This document shows, piece after piece, positions 51,794-59,921 of a stretch of DNA of 64,000 nt (position 1 is its first letter; each line of letters starts with the position of its first letter). A model generated the notes under the pieces. It was given only the letters and a program-made list of their open reading frames with translations, ran no database searches and was not told the origin of the DNA. Origin of the DNA: Rhodobacteraceae bacterium HLUCCO18 (GTDB lineage: Bacteria; Pseudomonadota; Alphaproteobacteria; Rhodobacterales; Rhodobacteraceae); contig LJSY01000014.1 of assembly GCA_001314805.1 (NCBI GenBank), positions 1-64,000 of the forward strand, given 5' to 3'. Position numbers and translations under genes: made by a program.

Positions 51794-53635
51794 TCAGCCG
51801 GCCTCGGCCCGTTCCAGCCGTTCGGCGGCGGCCACCCACATCGCCTCGGCGCGGTCGAGCCCCTCCATCACCTCGGCGTATTTCTTCTGCCAGGTGCCAA
51901 GCTCGCCCGCGCGCGCCTGCTCGTAAAGCTCGGGATCGGCGAGTTTCGTGGCAAGCTTGTCGCGCATCTCCTCGATCTTGGCGAGACGCGCCTCGCATCT
52001 GCGGACCTCGCTGCGCAGGTCCTTGACCTGATCATGGGTAAGCGGCTTTTTCGCGGGTTTTTCGGTCTTTGCAGGTTTTTCCTCACCCGTCAGAAGAAGC
52101 GCGCGGTAACTCTCCAGATCGCCCTCATAGGGTGCCACCCGGCCGTCCTTCACCAGCCAGAGCCGGTCGGCGACGAGGCTCAGCAGGTGCATGTCGTGGC
52201 TGACCAGCACCACGGCGCCGGAATAGGCGGTCAGCGCCTCCACCAGCGCCTCGCGGCTTTCGATGTCCAGGTGGTTGGTGGGCTCGTCAAGGATCAGCAG
52301 ATGCGGCGCGTCGAGCGTGGCCAATAGCAGCGACAGCCGCGCCTTCTGCCCGCCCGAGAGCTTCGCCACCACGGTCTCCGCCTGTTCGGCCATGAGCCCG
52401 AAGCTCGCCAGCCGCGCGCGCAGTTTCGGCGGCGCTTCCTCGGGGCGTTCGCGGCGCAGGTGCTGAAGCGGCGTCTCGTCGGCGTGCAACTCGTCGACCT
52501 GATGTTGCGCGAAATACCCGATCCGAAGTTTGGAGGACGCCGTGACGCGCCCCTCACAGGCCTGAAGCTTGCCCGACAACAACTTGGAAAGCGTCGATTT
52601 TCCCTCTCCGTTCCGACCCAGAAGCGCGATGCGGTCGTCCTGGTCGATCCTGAGCGACAGGCGGCTCAGCACCGGCGCGCCGCCATAGCCCACGGCGGCG
52701 TTGTCGAGGTTCACGATGGGTGGCGACAGGTCCTCGGGTTCGGGGAAGGAAAACACCGTGCGCGCGGCGTCCTCGGGCATGCGGATCGTCTCCATCCGCT
52801 CCAGCATCTTCACCCGGCTCTGCGCCTGTTTCGCCTTGGACGCCTTGGCCTTGAACCGGTCGACGAAGGCCTGCAGATGGGCGCGCTGCGCCTCCTGCTT
52901 CTTGGCGGCGGCGGCCTGCACGGCGCGGGTTTCGGCGCGTGCCCGCGCGAATGCATCGTAGCCGCCGGAATAGAGTGTCAGCTCCCGCCCCTCGAGGTGC
53001 AGGATGTGATCGACCGCCCGGTTCAGCAGTCCGCGATCATGGCTGATGATCAGCACCGTATGCGGGTAGCGCGCGAGGTAGCTTTCCAGCCAGAGCGCGC
53101 CTTCGAGATCGAGGTAGTTCGTGGGTTCGTCGAGCAGCAGCAGGTCGGGCTGTGCAAAAAGGACACCGGCCAGCGCCACGCGCATCCGCCAGCCGCCCGA
53201 AAAGGCGGAACAGGGCATCGCCTGTTCCTCCTTGGTGAAACCGAGGCCCTTGAGGATGGCCGAGGCCCGCGCCTCGCCCGACCAGGCGTCGATATCGGCA
53301 AGCCGCGTCTGCACCTCCGCGATGCGGTCGGGGTCGTCGCTGGTATCGCCCAGAAGCGCCGCGCGTTCTTCATCCGCCGCCAGCACCGTCTCGAGCAGCG
53401 AGAGCTCGGTGCCCGGCGCCTCCTGCGAGACACCCCCGATGCGGGCGCGGGCGGGCACCGAGATGCTGCCGCCATCGAGCGTGAGCTGCCCCCGGATCAG
53501 CCGGAAAAGCGTGGTCTTGCCCGCGCCGTTGCGCCCCACTATGCCGACCTTGTGGCCCGCGGGGATCGTGGCGCTGGCGCCGTCGAACAGGGGGTTGCCG
53601 GCAATGGCGTATGAGATGTCCACGATTTGCAGCAT
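51794..53635 (-). CDS. ABC-F family ATP-binding protein
   Basis: Two ABC cassettes: GRNGAGKTTLFRLIRG, LLLLDEPTNYLDLEG, GRNGEGKSTLSKLLSG, LSGGQKARL, LLILDEPTNHLDIES. Confidence 0.96.
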   Translation of the reverse strand: MLQIVDISYAIAGNPLFDGASATIPAGHKVGIVGRNGAGKTTLFRLIRGQLTLDGGSISVPARARIGGVSQEAPGTELSLLETVLAADEERAALLGDTSDDPDRIAEVQTRLADIDAWSGEARASAILKGLGFTKEEQAMPCSAFSGGWRMRVALAGVLFAQPDLLLLDEPTNYLDLEGALWLESYLARYPHTVLIISHDRGLLNRAVDHILHLEGRELTLYSGGYDAFARARAETRAVQAAAAKKQEAQRAHLQAFVDRFKAKASKAKQAQSRVKMLERMETIRMPEDAARTVFSFPEPEDLSPPIVNLDNAAVGYGGAPVLSRLSLRIDQDDRIALLGRNGEGKSTLSKLLSGKLQACEGRVTASSKLRIGYFAQHQVDELHADETPLQHLRRERPEEAPPKLRARLASFGLMAEQAETVVAKLSGGQKARLSLLLATLDAPHLLILDEPTNHLDIESREALVEALTAYSGAVVLVSHDMHLLSLVADRLWLVKDGRVAPYEGDLESYRALLLTGEEKPAKTEKPAKKPLTHDQVKDLRSEVRRCEARLAKIEEMRDKLATKLADPELYEQARAGELGTWQKKYAEVMEGLDRAEAMWVAAAERLERAEAG

Positions 53636-53848
53636 GCGCGGGCCATGCCCGATCGGCGCGTCAGCGTCAACATGGGGCTGACACGGCTGCGCGCACCGCG
53701 TCGGACGCCGACATGATGGCAAGAATTCGCCGACCACGATGCGGCATGGCGGTAGGGCTTCGCGTGTCCAAGGAACATTTGCGGCACTGAAGCTGTTTTT
53801 CCCATGGGCGACACCGTTCGTGTCGCGTTTGTGGAAGGAAGCCTGATC

Positions 53849-54313
53849 ATGAACACCAAGATGATTACGACAGCAACGGCGGTCGCGCTCGTGGCCGTCC
53901 CCGCTTTTGCGCAGGATGTTGTGATGGAAAACCAGGGCGCGGACGAACTTCGCGGCGACTGGGTCATCGGGGCCACCGTCATGTCGACCGAAGGAGAAGA
54001 GATCGGCGCGATCGACGATGTCATTCTCGATGCCGAAGAGGGCAACGTGACGGCAGCGGTGCTGTCGGTCGGCGGGTTCCTCGGGCTCGGCGCGAAAAGC
54101 ATTGCCGTGGACTGGAGCGAACTGCAGATCGACTGGGACGGCAGCGAAATCACCCTGGACCTGACCCGCGAGCAGGCGGAAGATGCTCCGGAATATGTGT
54201 TCAGGGACCGTGAATACCCGCCGCCGCCGGAGCCCGAGACGACCACCGGCACGGGTACCACGGGCACAGGCACGACCGGGACGGGAACCACCGGCACGGG
54301 AGCCCTCGACTGA
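53849..54313 (+). CDS. PRC-barrel domain secreted protein with TTGTG-repeat tail
   Basis: Signal peptide; LRGDWVIGATVMSTEGEEIGAIDDVILDAEEG; C-terminal (TTGTG)4. Confidence 0.85.
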   Translation: MNTKMITTATAVALVAVPAFAQDVVMENQGADELRGDWVIGATVMSTEGEEIGAIDDVILDAEEGNVTAAVLSVGGFLGLGAKSIAVDWSELQIDWDGSEITLDLTREQAEDAPEYVFRDREYPPPPEPETTTGTGTTGTGTTGTGTTGTGALD

Positions 54314-54429
54314 CCAGTCGGGCACGGGCCGATTAGCGGGTTTTCATCCGGGGCGGCAGGTGCTACGCGGCCAGCGATTCAGAAAGGAGCGGCTTGGGGC
54401 CGCTCCTCACTTTGAGATGAGGCACCATC

Positions 54430-54852
54430 ATGGCCCTTGAGCGCACCTTTTCGATCATCAAGCCCGACGCCACCAAGCGTAACCTCACCGGCGCGATCAA
54501 CGCCAAGATCGAGGCCGCGGGCCTGCGCATCATCGCGCAGAAGCGCATCCACATGACCGCGGCGCAGGCAGGCCAGTTCTACGCCGTCCACAAGGAACGT
54601 CCCTTCTACGGTGAGCTCTGCGACTTCATGGCGTCCGAGCCCGTCGTGGTGCAGGTTCTGGAAGGCGAGGATGCCATCGCGACATACCGCGAAGTGATGG
54701 GCGCGACCGACCCGGCGGAAGCGGCGGAGGGCACGATCCGCAAGGAATTCGCGCTGTCCAAGGGCGAAAACTCCGTCCACGGCTCCGACGCGCCGGAAAC
54801 CGCGGCCGAGGAGATCGCCTATTTCTTCGCGGGGACCGAACTGGTCGGCTGA
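54430..54852 (+). CDS. ndk: Nucleoside diphosphate kinase
   Basis: [58 protein letters not shown]. Confidence 0.98.
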   Translation: MALERTFSIIKPDATKRNLTGAINAKIEAAGLRIIAQKRIHMTAAQAGQFYAVHKERPFYGELCDFMASEPVVVQVLEGEDAIATYREVMGATDPAEAAEGTIRKEFALSKGENSVHGSDAPETAAEEIAYFFAGTELVG

Positions 54853-54875
54853 CCCGTCGCCACGCCGTCATACGG

Positions 54876-54905
54876 AAAGGGCCGCCCGGTGGAGCGGCCC
54901 TTTTT
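54876..54905 (+). terminator. Rho-independent terminator of ndk
   Basis: AAAGGGCCGC CCGGTGGA GCGGCCC TTTTT. Confidence 0.9.
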
Positions 54906-54950
54906 CGTGGGGATGGTGCGGGCCGGCCATGGGCCGACCCGCGGCATGGA

Positions 54951-55994
54951 TCACATCGGCTCTGGGCGCGGGGTCGCGTCCGTAGAGGCCGGCAGCGTCG
55001 GGTGCACGACCTCGGGGATCTCGCCGGTCAGCGTGCGCAGGAAGGCGGCGATGTCTTCGATTTCCTGCTCGGAGAGGTCCGCGCCCAGCTGCGAGACGCC
55101 CATCACCGCGACCGCTTCTTCCAGCGACCAGACCACGCCGGAGTGGAAATAGGGCGCGGTCAGCTCGATGTTGCGGAGCGGCGAGGCGCGGAAGACGTAG
55201 TCGTCGGCCGCCGTGGCGGTGACCTGGAACCGGCCGCGGTCGCCCTCGGGCAGAACATTCGCGCCGGGGCGCTCCACGAGGCCGAAGGGATAGTAGGCTT
55301 CGCCGCCCATGTTGATGCCTGCGTGACACGAGGCGCAGCCCTGGTCGATGAAGGACTCGAGCCCGCGCACTTCCTGTTCCGTCAGGGCGTCGATGCCCTT
55401 GAGATACTGGTCGAAGCGCGAGTTCGGCGTGATCAGGGTGGCCTCGAAGGATTCGATGGCGCGGGCGAAATTCTCGAAGGTGACCGGGTCTTCCTCACCG
55501 GGGAAGGCCTCCTCGAAGGCGGTGACGTATTCCTCCATCGAGTTCAGCGTCTCGAGCAGGCGCTCGGGCGTGTTGTTCATCTCGACGCCGGCGACGACCG
55601 GGCCCATGGCCTGTTCCATGAGGTCCTGCGCGCGGCCGTCCCAGAACTGGGCGATGTTGAACACGGCGTTGTAGACGGTGGGCGAGTTGCGCGGACCGGC
55701 CTGCCAGCCATGGCCGATCGAGGTCTCGAGCCCGTCGCCGCCGCCGAGGCCCACATTGTGGCAGGACTGGCAGGAGAACAGGCCAGAGCGCGACATGCGC
55801 GGGTCGAAGAACAGCATCGCGCCGAGGTCCACGCGCTGACGGCTGATGATGTTGTTCGGCAGATCCGGCGGGGTGATCGGGATCGGATCGAACAATTCAT
55901 TGGCGAATTCGCGCAAGTCATCATCCTGCGCCGAGGCCGCACCTGCAAAAGCGGTGGCAAGGGCGGTGATTGCTGTCAGCGTCAGAAGGCGCAT
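54951..55994 (-). CDS. Di-heme cytochrome c peroxidase / MauG family protein
   Basis: Signal peptide; two CxxCH (SCQSCHNVG, GCASCHAGIN); LGAMLFFDPRMSRSGLFSC. Confidence 0.95.
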   Translation of the reverse strand: MRLLTLTAITALATAFAGAASAQDDDLREFANELFDPIPITPPDLPNNIISRQRVDLGAMLFFDPRMSRSGLFSCQSCHNVGLGGGDGLETSIGHGWQAGPRNSPTVYNAVFNIAQFWDGRAQDLMEQAMGPVVAGVEMNNTPERLLETLNSMEEYVTAFEEAFPGEEDPVTFENFARAIESFEATLITPNSRFDQYLKGIDALTEQEVRGLESFIDQGCASCHAGINMGGEAYYPFGLVERPGANVLPEGDRGRFQVTATAADDYVFRASPLRNIELTAPYFHSGVVWSLEEAVAVMGVSQLGADLSEQEIEDIAAFLRTLTGEIPEVVHPTLPASTDATPRPEPM

Positions 55995-56076
55995 GGTGGC
56001 TGTCTCCAGTTGAAACGACATTATCCCGCACGACGCGCGGGCGAGAATCTGTTGAAAGATGTGGGGAGGGATTTGT

Positions 56077-56090
56077 TTGACCTGGATCAA
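56077..56090. promoter_or_regulatory. Putative FNR-type box upstream of di-heme peroxidase
   Basis: TTGACCTGGATCAA, one mismatch to TTGAT-N4-ATCAA. Confidence 0.6.
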
Positions 56091-56132
56091 TTTAGCCGCG
56101 TTGCAGCATGCGGCGCGATGTAGCAGCGAGGA

Positions 56133-56510
56133 TCAGCGGCGGGGGCCGGTGCCGATCCGGTCGAGGATGGCGTCGATGCCTCGCGGCGGGCCGGCACGGG
56201 TTCCGTTCGTTTGTGCCACGAGGGCGTCGAAGCTTTTGCGAAGGCGCAGCTTTTCCTCGCCCGCACAGTCGTTCCAGGGGCGCCCTTGCAACCCCATGAC
56301 GAGCGTATAGTAGGCGATGAAATGCGGCCGCGTGCCGGATCGCAGAATTGCTGCATAAGCCGCATCTGCGCCGATCTCGCGCAGGTGGGACGCGGTGTGG
56401 ATGCCAGCATGGGCAAGGGCTGCGGCTTGCGCGGGTCCGATATTCCGGATCGCGGTGACCGGGTCCGTCCCATCGGCGGGCCGCGCTGCAGTCATGTGCA
56501 GGCGTCCCAT
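56133..56510 (-). CDS. TfoX/Sxy C-terminal domain-type protein
   Basis: AIRNIGPAQAAALAHAGIHTASHLREIGADAAYAAILRSGTRPHFIAYYTLVMGLQGRPWND. Confidence 0.85.
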   Translation of the reverse strand: MGRLHMTAARPADGTDPVTAIRNIGPAQAAALAHAGIHTASHLREIGADAAYAAILRSGTRPHFIAYYTLVMGLQGRPWNDCAGEEKLRLRKSFDALVAQTNGTRAGPPRGIDAILDRIGTGPRR

Positions 56511-56535
56511 GCGGTCGATCCCGCGAGGGGGCCCG

Positions 56536-56631
56536 TCAGATGCTGGCCCAGTCGCTGAAGCGGACGGGGCGGGGGCGTGGCTTTTCGGGATTGGCGCCCT
56601 TGGGCGGTGCGGGTTGGGGTGTTGCGGGCAT
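56536..56631 (-). CDS. Candidate 31-aa small protein MPATPQPAPPKGANPEKPRPRPVRFSDWASI
   Basis: GGGAG 8 nt before ATG; below the ORF-track size cut-off; no homology check possible. Confidence 0.35.
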   Translation of the reverse strand: MPATPQPAPPKGANPEKPRPRPVRFSDWASI

Positions 56632-57347
56632 AAAAATAACTCCCATGCGTCATGTAAACGCAATCAGTGAACCCCAGGTGAGGCTTCGAATCGACCACAA
56701 ACATGGAAACAATATGGCGCGATTGTGTCATTCGCGTGCAAGTTGCGCGATGGCATCATCTGATAACGAAGCGTTTTCAGACAGTTGGACATTGCCCTGC
56801 AATGGCCTCAATTCGCCGTGACGCGCCCGAGACTGTGACCGGCTGCTTTGTCCGTCCGGCCATGCCGCCGGAAGACGCGACTGAAGCCTCGAAGAAAAAG
56901 AGCTGACGACCCGGCCAGTTGGAAGAGAGACGAGGAGACGGGTCGCCAGCAGGTTTTTCGCATCAGGCCCCGAAGTTGCAAGGAAGGGAGGAGACGAACT
57001 CCGGGATTGCTGACATATCCACGTTCGCCCAGATCGCTGCGCTGCGGAACGTGCGGCGTGCGGTCCGAGGGCCGTTTTTCGGCAATGCCGCTTTCTTGGG
57101 CACTGAATTCGGCACGGTTTTCTGTTTCTTGGCGGTTTCGGGAGGCGCGGTGGCGTTCGGACCGGTTTTCCGCCCGTCGCGCCGAGCGGGAAAGTTTCAC
57201 GGATTCGCACGCGCGGAGGATTCCCCGTCCCGCAAGCTTTCTCGGTCCGGACACGCGCCGTCGCCGGCCGGCATCGCCAGCACGCTCACGATCGCGGCCC
57301 GATGAGCCTGCTCGATCCGTTCGGGTTTGCGCGCTATTCGGGGAATT

Positions 57348-57394
57348 TGGCTCCGGCGGTAGGGATCGAACCTACGACCAATTGATTAACAGTC
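57348..57394 (-). pseudogene. Truncated tRNA-Asn(GTT), 3' half only: att site of integrated element
   Basis: Minus strand GACTGTTAATCAATTGGTCGTAGGTTCGATCCCTACCGCCGGAGCCA: anticodon loop, T-arm, acceptor 3' strand with CCA; no matching TCCGGCG 5' half upstream. Confidence 0.85.
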
Positions 57395-57511
57395 TGAAGT
57401 TATGAGCAAAATTGGGCTCACCGACGCTCATTCGGGGCGTACGGTCCCTTGAAAACAAGGCAACATTCTCCCGGTAGCACCATCCTGGTTCATCAGGATC
57501 AACCGCAAACG

Positions 57512-57530
57512 CTGTACTCGGGACTGTACT
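57512..57530 (+). repeat. Direct repeat CTGTACT x2 in integrase leader
   Basis: CTGTACT at 57512-57518 and 57524-57530, immediately before ATG 57535. Confidence 0.7.
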
Positions 57531-57534
57531 TTCC

Positions 57535-58659
57535 ATGGCCATCTTCAAGTTCACCGAGGCCCGCCTCAGGGACCTCCCGCTCGGCTCGGGCATCCACCGC
57601 GACACCGAGGTCAAGGGCCTCATGTGCATCGCCCACAAGACCACCAAGACCTTCGCCGTGCAGGGCGACGTCCGCAGTGACAAGCGCCTCGTCCGCTCCG
57701 TGCGGGTGAAGATCGGCCGCACCGACCTCGTGCGCCTGGCCGAGGCGAGGAACGAGGCCCGCAGGCTCATGGCCACGATCCAGTCGGGCGTGGACCCGAC
57801 GGCCGGACCGGAGTCCACCGGCATCACGCTGGAGCAGGCGCTCAAGGAGCACCTGCGCGAGCGGGACCTGTCCGACGCCACGGAGCGGAACTACCGATAC
57901 CACATGGACAACTACCTCGGGCGTCTCCGGCGCCGGGCGGTGGCTGACATCACGCGCCAGGACTGCCGAGAGCTCATGGAGCAGCTCACCAGGCGCCACG
58001 GCAAGACCACGGGCGCGTCGGTGATGCGCACAGTCCGAGCGCTCGTGAACACGGCCCGGAGGCACGACGAGACGATAGGTGCGAACCCGGTGGACGCCAT
58101 CCGCGTGCCCGCCACGCCGAAGCGTGAGGTGGGCGAGCTGGACGTGGCCGGCTTCTGGTCCACAACGGAGGCCATGTCGCCGCTCATGCGGGACCTCCAG
58201 CGGGCGTTCCTGCTGACCGGGGCGAGGCGGACCTCGCTGCTGGGCGTGAGGCGCGCCGACTTCGACGCCGGGCGGGGCGTCCTGACCTTCACCCACATGA
58301 AGACGGGCGGGTCGTGGTCGTTCCCGACCGGGCGCTGGCTCACTGCGACGCTGGCGAAACGTATGGAGGAGGACGGGCCGCTGAACTCGCCCTGGCTCTG
58401 GCCTTCGCCGGGCGCCGCCTCCGGTCACGTGGCCGAGCCGAAGCGGGGCGGCGTCCCGTCCCCCCACGCGCTCCGCCACCACTGCCGCACGATGATGATC
58501 GCGGCGGGCGTGCCCTACGCCGAGGGCGCGCTCCTGCTGGGCCAGAGGCTCCCCGGCGCCAGCGGCGGCTACGTCCACCAGACGCACCTGGTGGAGGCCC
58601 TCCGCCCGCACGCTCAGGCGCTGGAGGACCTGGTCCTGGCGAGGGCGGGCGTTGCGTGA
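57535..58659 (+). CDS. int: Tyrosine recombinase / integrase
   Basis: LTGARRTSLLGVRRADFD, HALRHHCRT, GGYVHQTHLVEAL: R...HxxR...Y constellation; N-terminal Arm-DNA-binding-like domain. Confidence 0.93.
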   Translation: MAIFKFTEARLRDLPLGSGIHRDTEVKGLMCIAHKTTKTFAVQGDVRSDKRLVRSVRVKIGRTDLVRLAEARNEARRLMATIQSGVDPTAGPESTGITLEQALKEHLRERDLSDATERNYRYHMDNYLGRLRRRAVADITRQDCRELMEQLTRRHGKTTGASVMRTVRALVNTARRHDETIGANPVDAIRVPATPKREVGELDVAGFWSTTEAMSPLMRDLQRAFLLTGARRTSLLGVRRADFDAGRGVLTFTHMKTGGSWSFPTGRWLTATLAKRMEEDGPLNSPWLWPSPGAASGHVAEPKRGGVPSPHALRHHCRTMMIAAGVPYAEGALLLGQRLPGASGGYVHQTHLVEALRPHAQALEDLVLARAGVA

Positions 58660-58725
58660 ACGACGGCGCGCAGGCTGAACTCGTTGGTAACCATTCCGGA
58701 CCACACTCGATAACCTGAGAGCACA

Positions 58726-58749
58726 AAAACGCCCGGGCGCATCCCGGGC
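58726..58749 (-). terminator. Minus-strand Rho-independent terminator
   Basis: Minus strand GCCCGGGATGCGCCCGGGC followed by GTTTTTGT. Confidence 0.65.
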
Positions 58750-58867
58750 CGCAGGGTCCCGTCGGTTCGAACTCTGCCGCCGGCGAGTGGGCGTCCTTAA
58801 ATCGAGAGAGATCAAACGGCACATTCATTCAGACGGACGCCCCGGCGCCCGAACAAGGAGATGTGCC

Positions 58868-59068
58868 ATGGACCTCCAGGCAGAACCCCAGACCTTCACC
58901 AGCCCGTGGCTGACGACCGAGCAGGCCGCAGCCTATCTCAGCGTGTCCGCCGGGACCCTCGCCAACTGGCGCAGCAAGGGCAACGGACCCCGCTACCGCG
59001 CCGTCGGCCGGATGGTGCGATACCACCGGGACGACCTCGACGCCTTCATGATGGAGGGCGCGGCATGA
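58868..59068 (+). CDS. AlpA/excisionase-like HTH protein
   Basis: WLTTEQAAAYLSVSAGTLANWRSKGNGPRYRAVGRMVRYHRDDLDAFM. Confidence 0.85.
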   Translation: MDLQAEPQTFTSPWLTTEQAAAYLSVSAGTLANWRSKGNGPRYRAVGRMVRYHRDDLDAFMMEGAA

Positions 59069-59514
59069 CCAGGGTCCGCACCCTCCAACAGACCCGCGCT
59101 CCCGACCCGGACTACTCGCACGAGGGGGAGCGGGCGGAGCTCGCCGCGCGGCTCCTGGACACCGTGCCGGAGCTGATCGCCATGGACGCGACCGACGGCG
59201 TCGTCGAGGCGTGCTACAGGGTCGGCTTCAACGCCTTCGACTGCGAGACGCTGCGGCTCCTCGCCCGGCGGACGGGGGAGTTCCCCCTGTCGGTCGAGCG
59301 GCTGGCGGCGACCGCCACGACGCGCCCGACGTACACGGTTCGGCTGGGCCCGGCGTCGGACGCCCTGCGGTCGTCGCGGGCCGAGAACCCGGACTTCTGG
59401 GAGGACGAGGCGCTGGTCGAGGAGGCCAAGCGCCGGGCCCCGGGGGAGTGGTCGCGGGTCGAGGCGCGACTGGAGCGTGAGAGGCGTCGCGTCGAGCGCG
59501 CCCTCTCCCGTTAG
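59065..59514 (+). CDS. Hypothetical protein of the element
   Basis: ATGA overlap with HTH gene; no recognised domain. Confidence 0.7.
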   Translation: MTRVRTLQQTRAPDPDYSHEGERAELAARLLDTVPELIAMDATDGVVEACYRVGFNAFDCETLRLLARRTGEFPLSVERLAATATTRPTYTVRLGPASDALRSSRAENPDFWEDEALVEEAKRRAPGEWSRVEARLERERRRVERALSR

Positions 59515-59678
59515 CGTCCCCGAACCGCCGGGTAGTCTGCCAGCGTTGGAGCGCGCCCGCACCCACGTTGGCTTACGGCGCCGGACCGTCACGACAGTGT
59601 TCGTTGAGAGCAAGCCGGCCGCAAGGACCGCCTCCCGCGGCCGGCTCCGTGATCCACCCTTTTGGAAAGGAAGACCCT

Positions 59679-59918
59679 GTGACTGATCCCGAGTATGCCG
59701 CGCGGACGGCCCCCTCCATACCCTCGTTCGCCGACCTCCTGACCCCGAGGCAGGCGAGCGAGATGACCGGCCACCCGGAGACGGTGCTGGCCGTCTACCG
59801 CTCCCGCCGCAACACCGGCCGCTCGCCCGACGCGGGCCCCGAGTTCGTCAAGGTGGGCCGCGAGGTGTTCTACACCCGCGAGGCCGTCCGGGCGTACCTC
59901 GCTGGCAAGCGGGGCTGA
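59679..59918 (+). CDS. Second HTH/excisionase-like protein
   Basis: GTG after GGAAAGGA; LTPRQASEMTGHPETVLAVYRSRRNTGRSPDAGPEFVKVGREVFYTREAVRAYL. Confidence 0.7.
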   Translation: MTDPEYAARTAPSIPSFADLLTPRQASEMTGHPETVLAVYRSRRNTGRSPDAGPEFVKVGREVFYTREAVRAYLAGKRG

Positions 59919-59921
59919 CCC

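Noticed and set aside
56848-57405. 185-aa ORF ending GSGGRDRTYDQLINSLKL
   Set aside because: The tail is the translation of the antisense of tRNA-Asn sequence (a well-known artefact motif); the upstream part has no coding character
58764-58779. GGTTCGAACTCTGCC resembling a tRNA T-loop downstream of int
   Set aside because: Flanking bases do not form a T-stem, anticodon arm or acceptor stem
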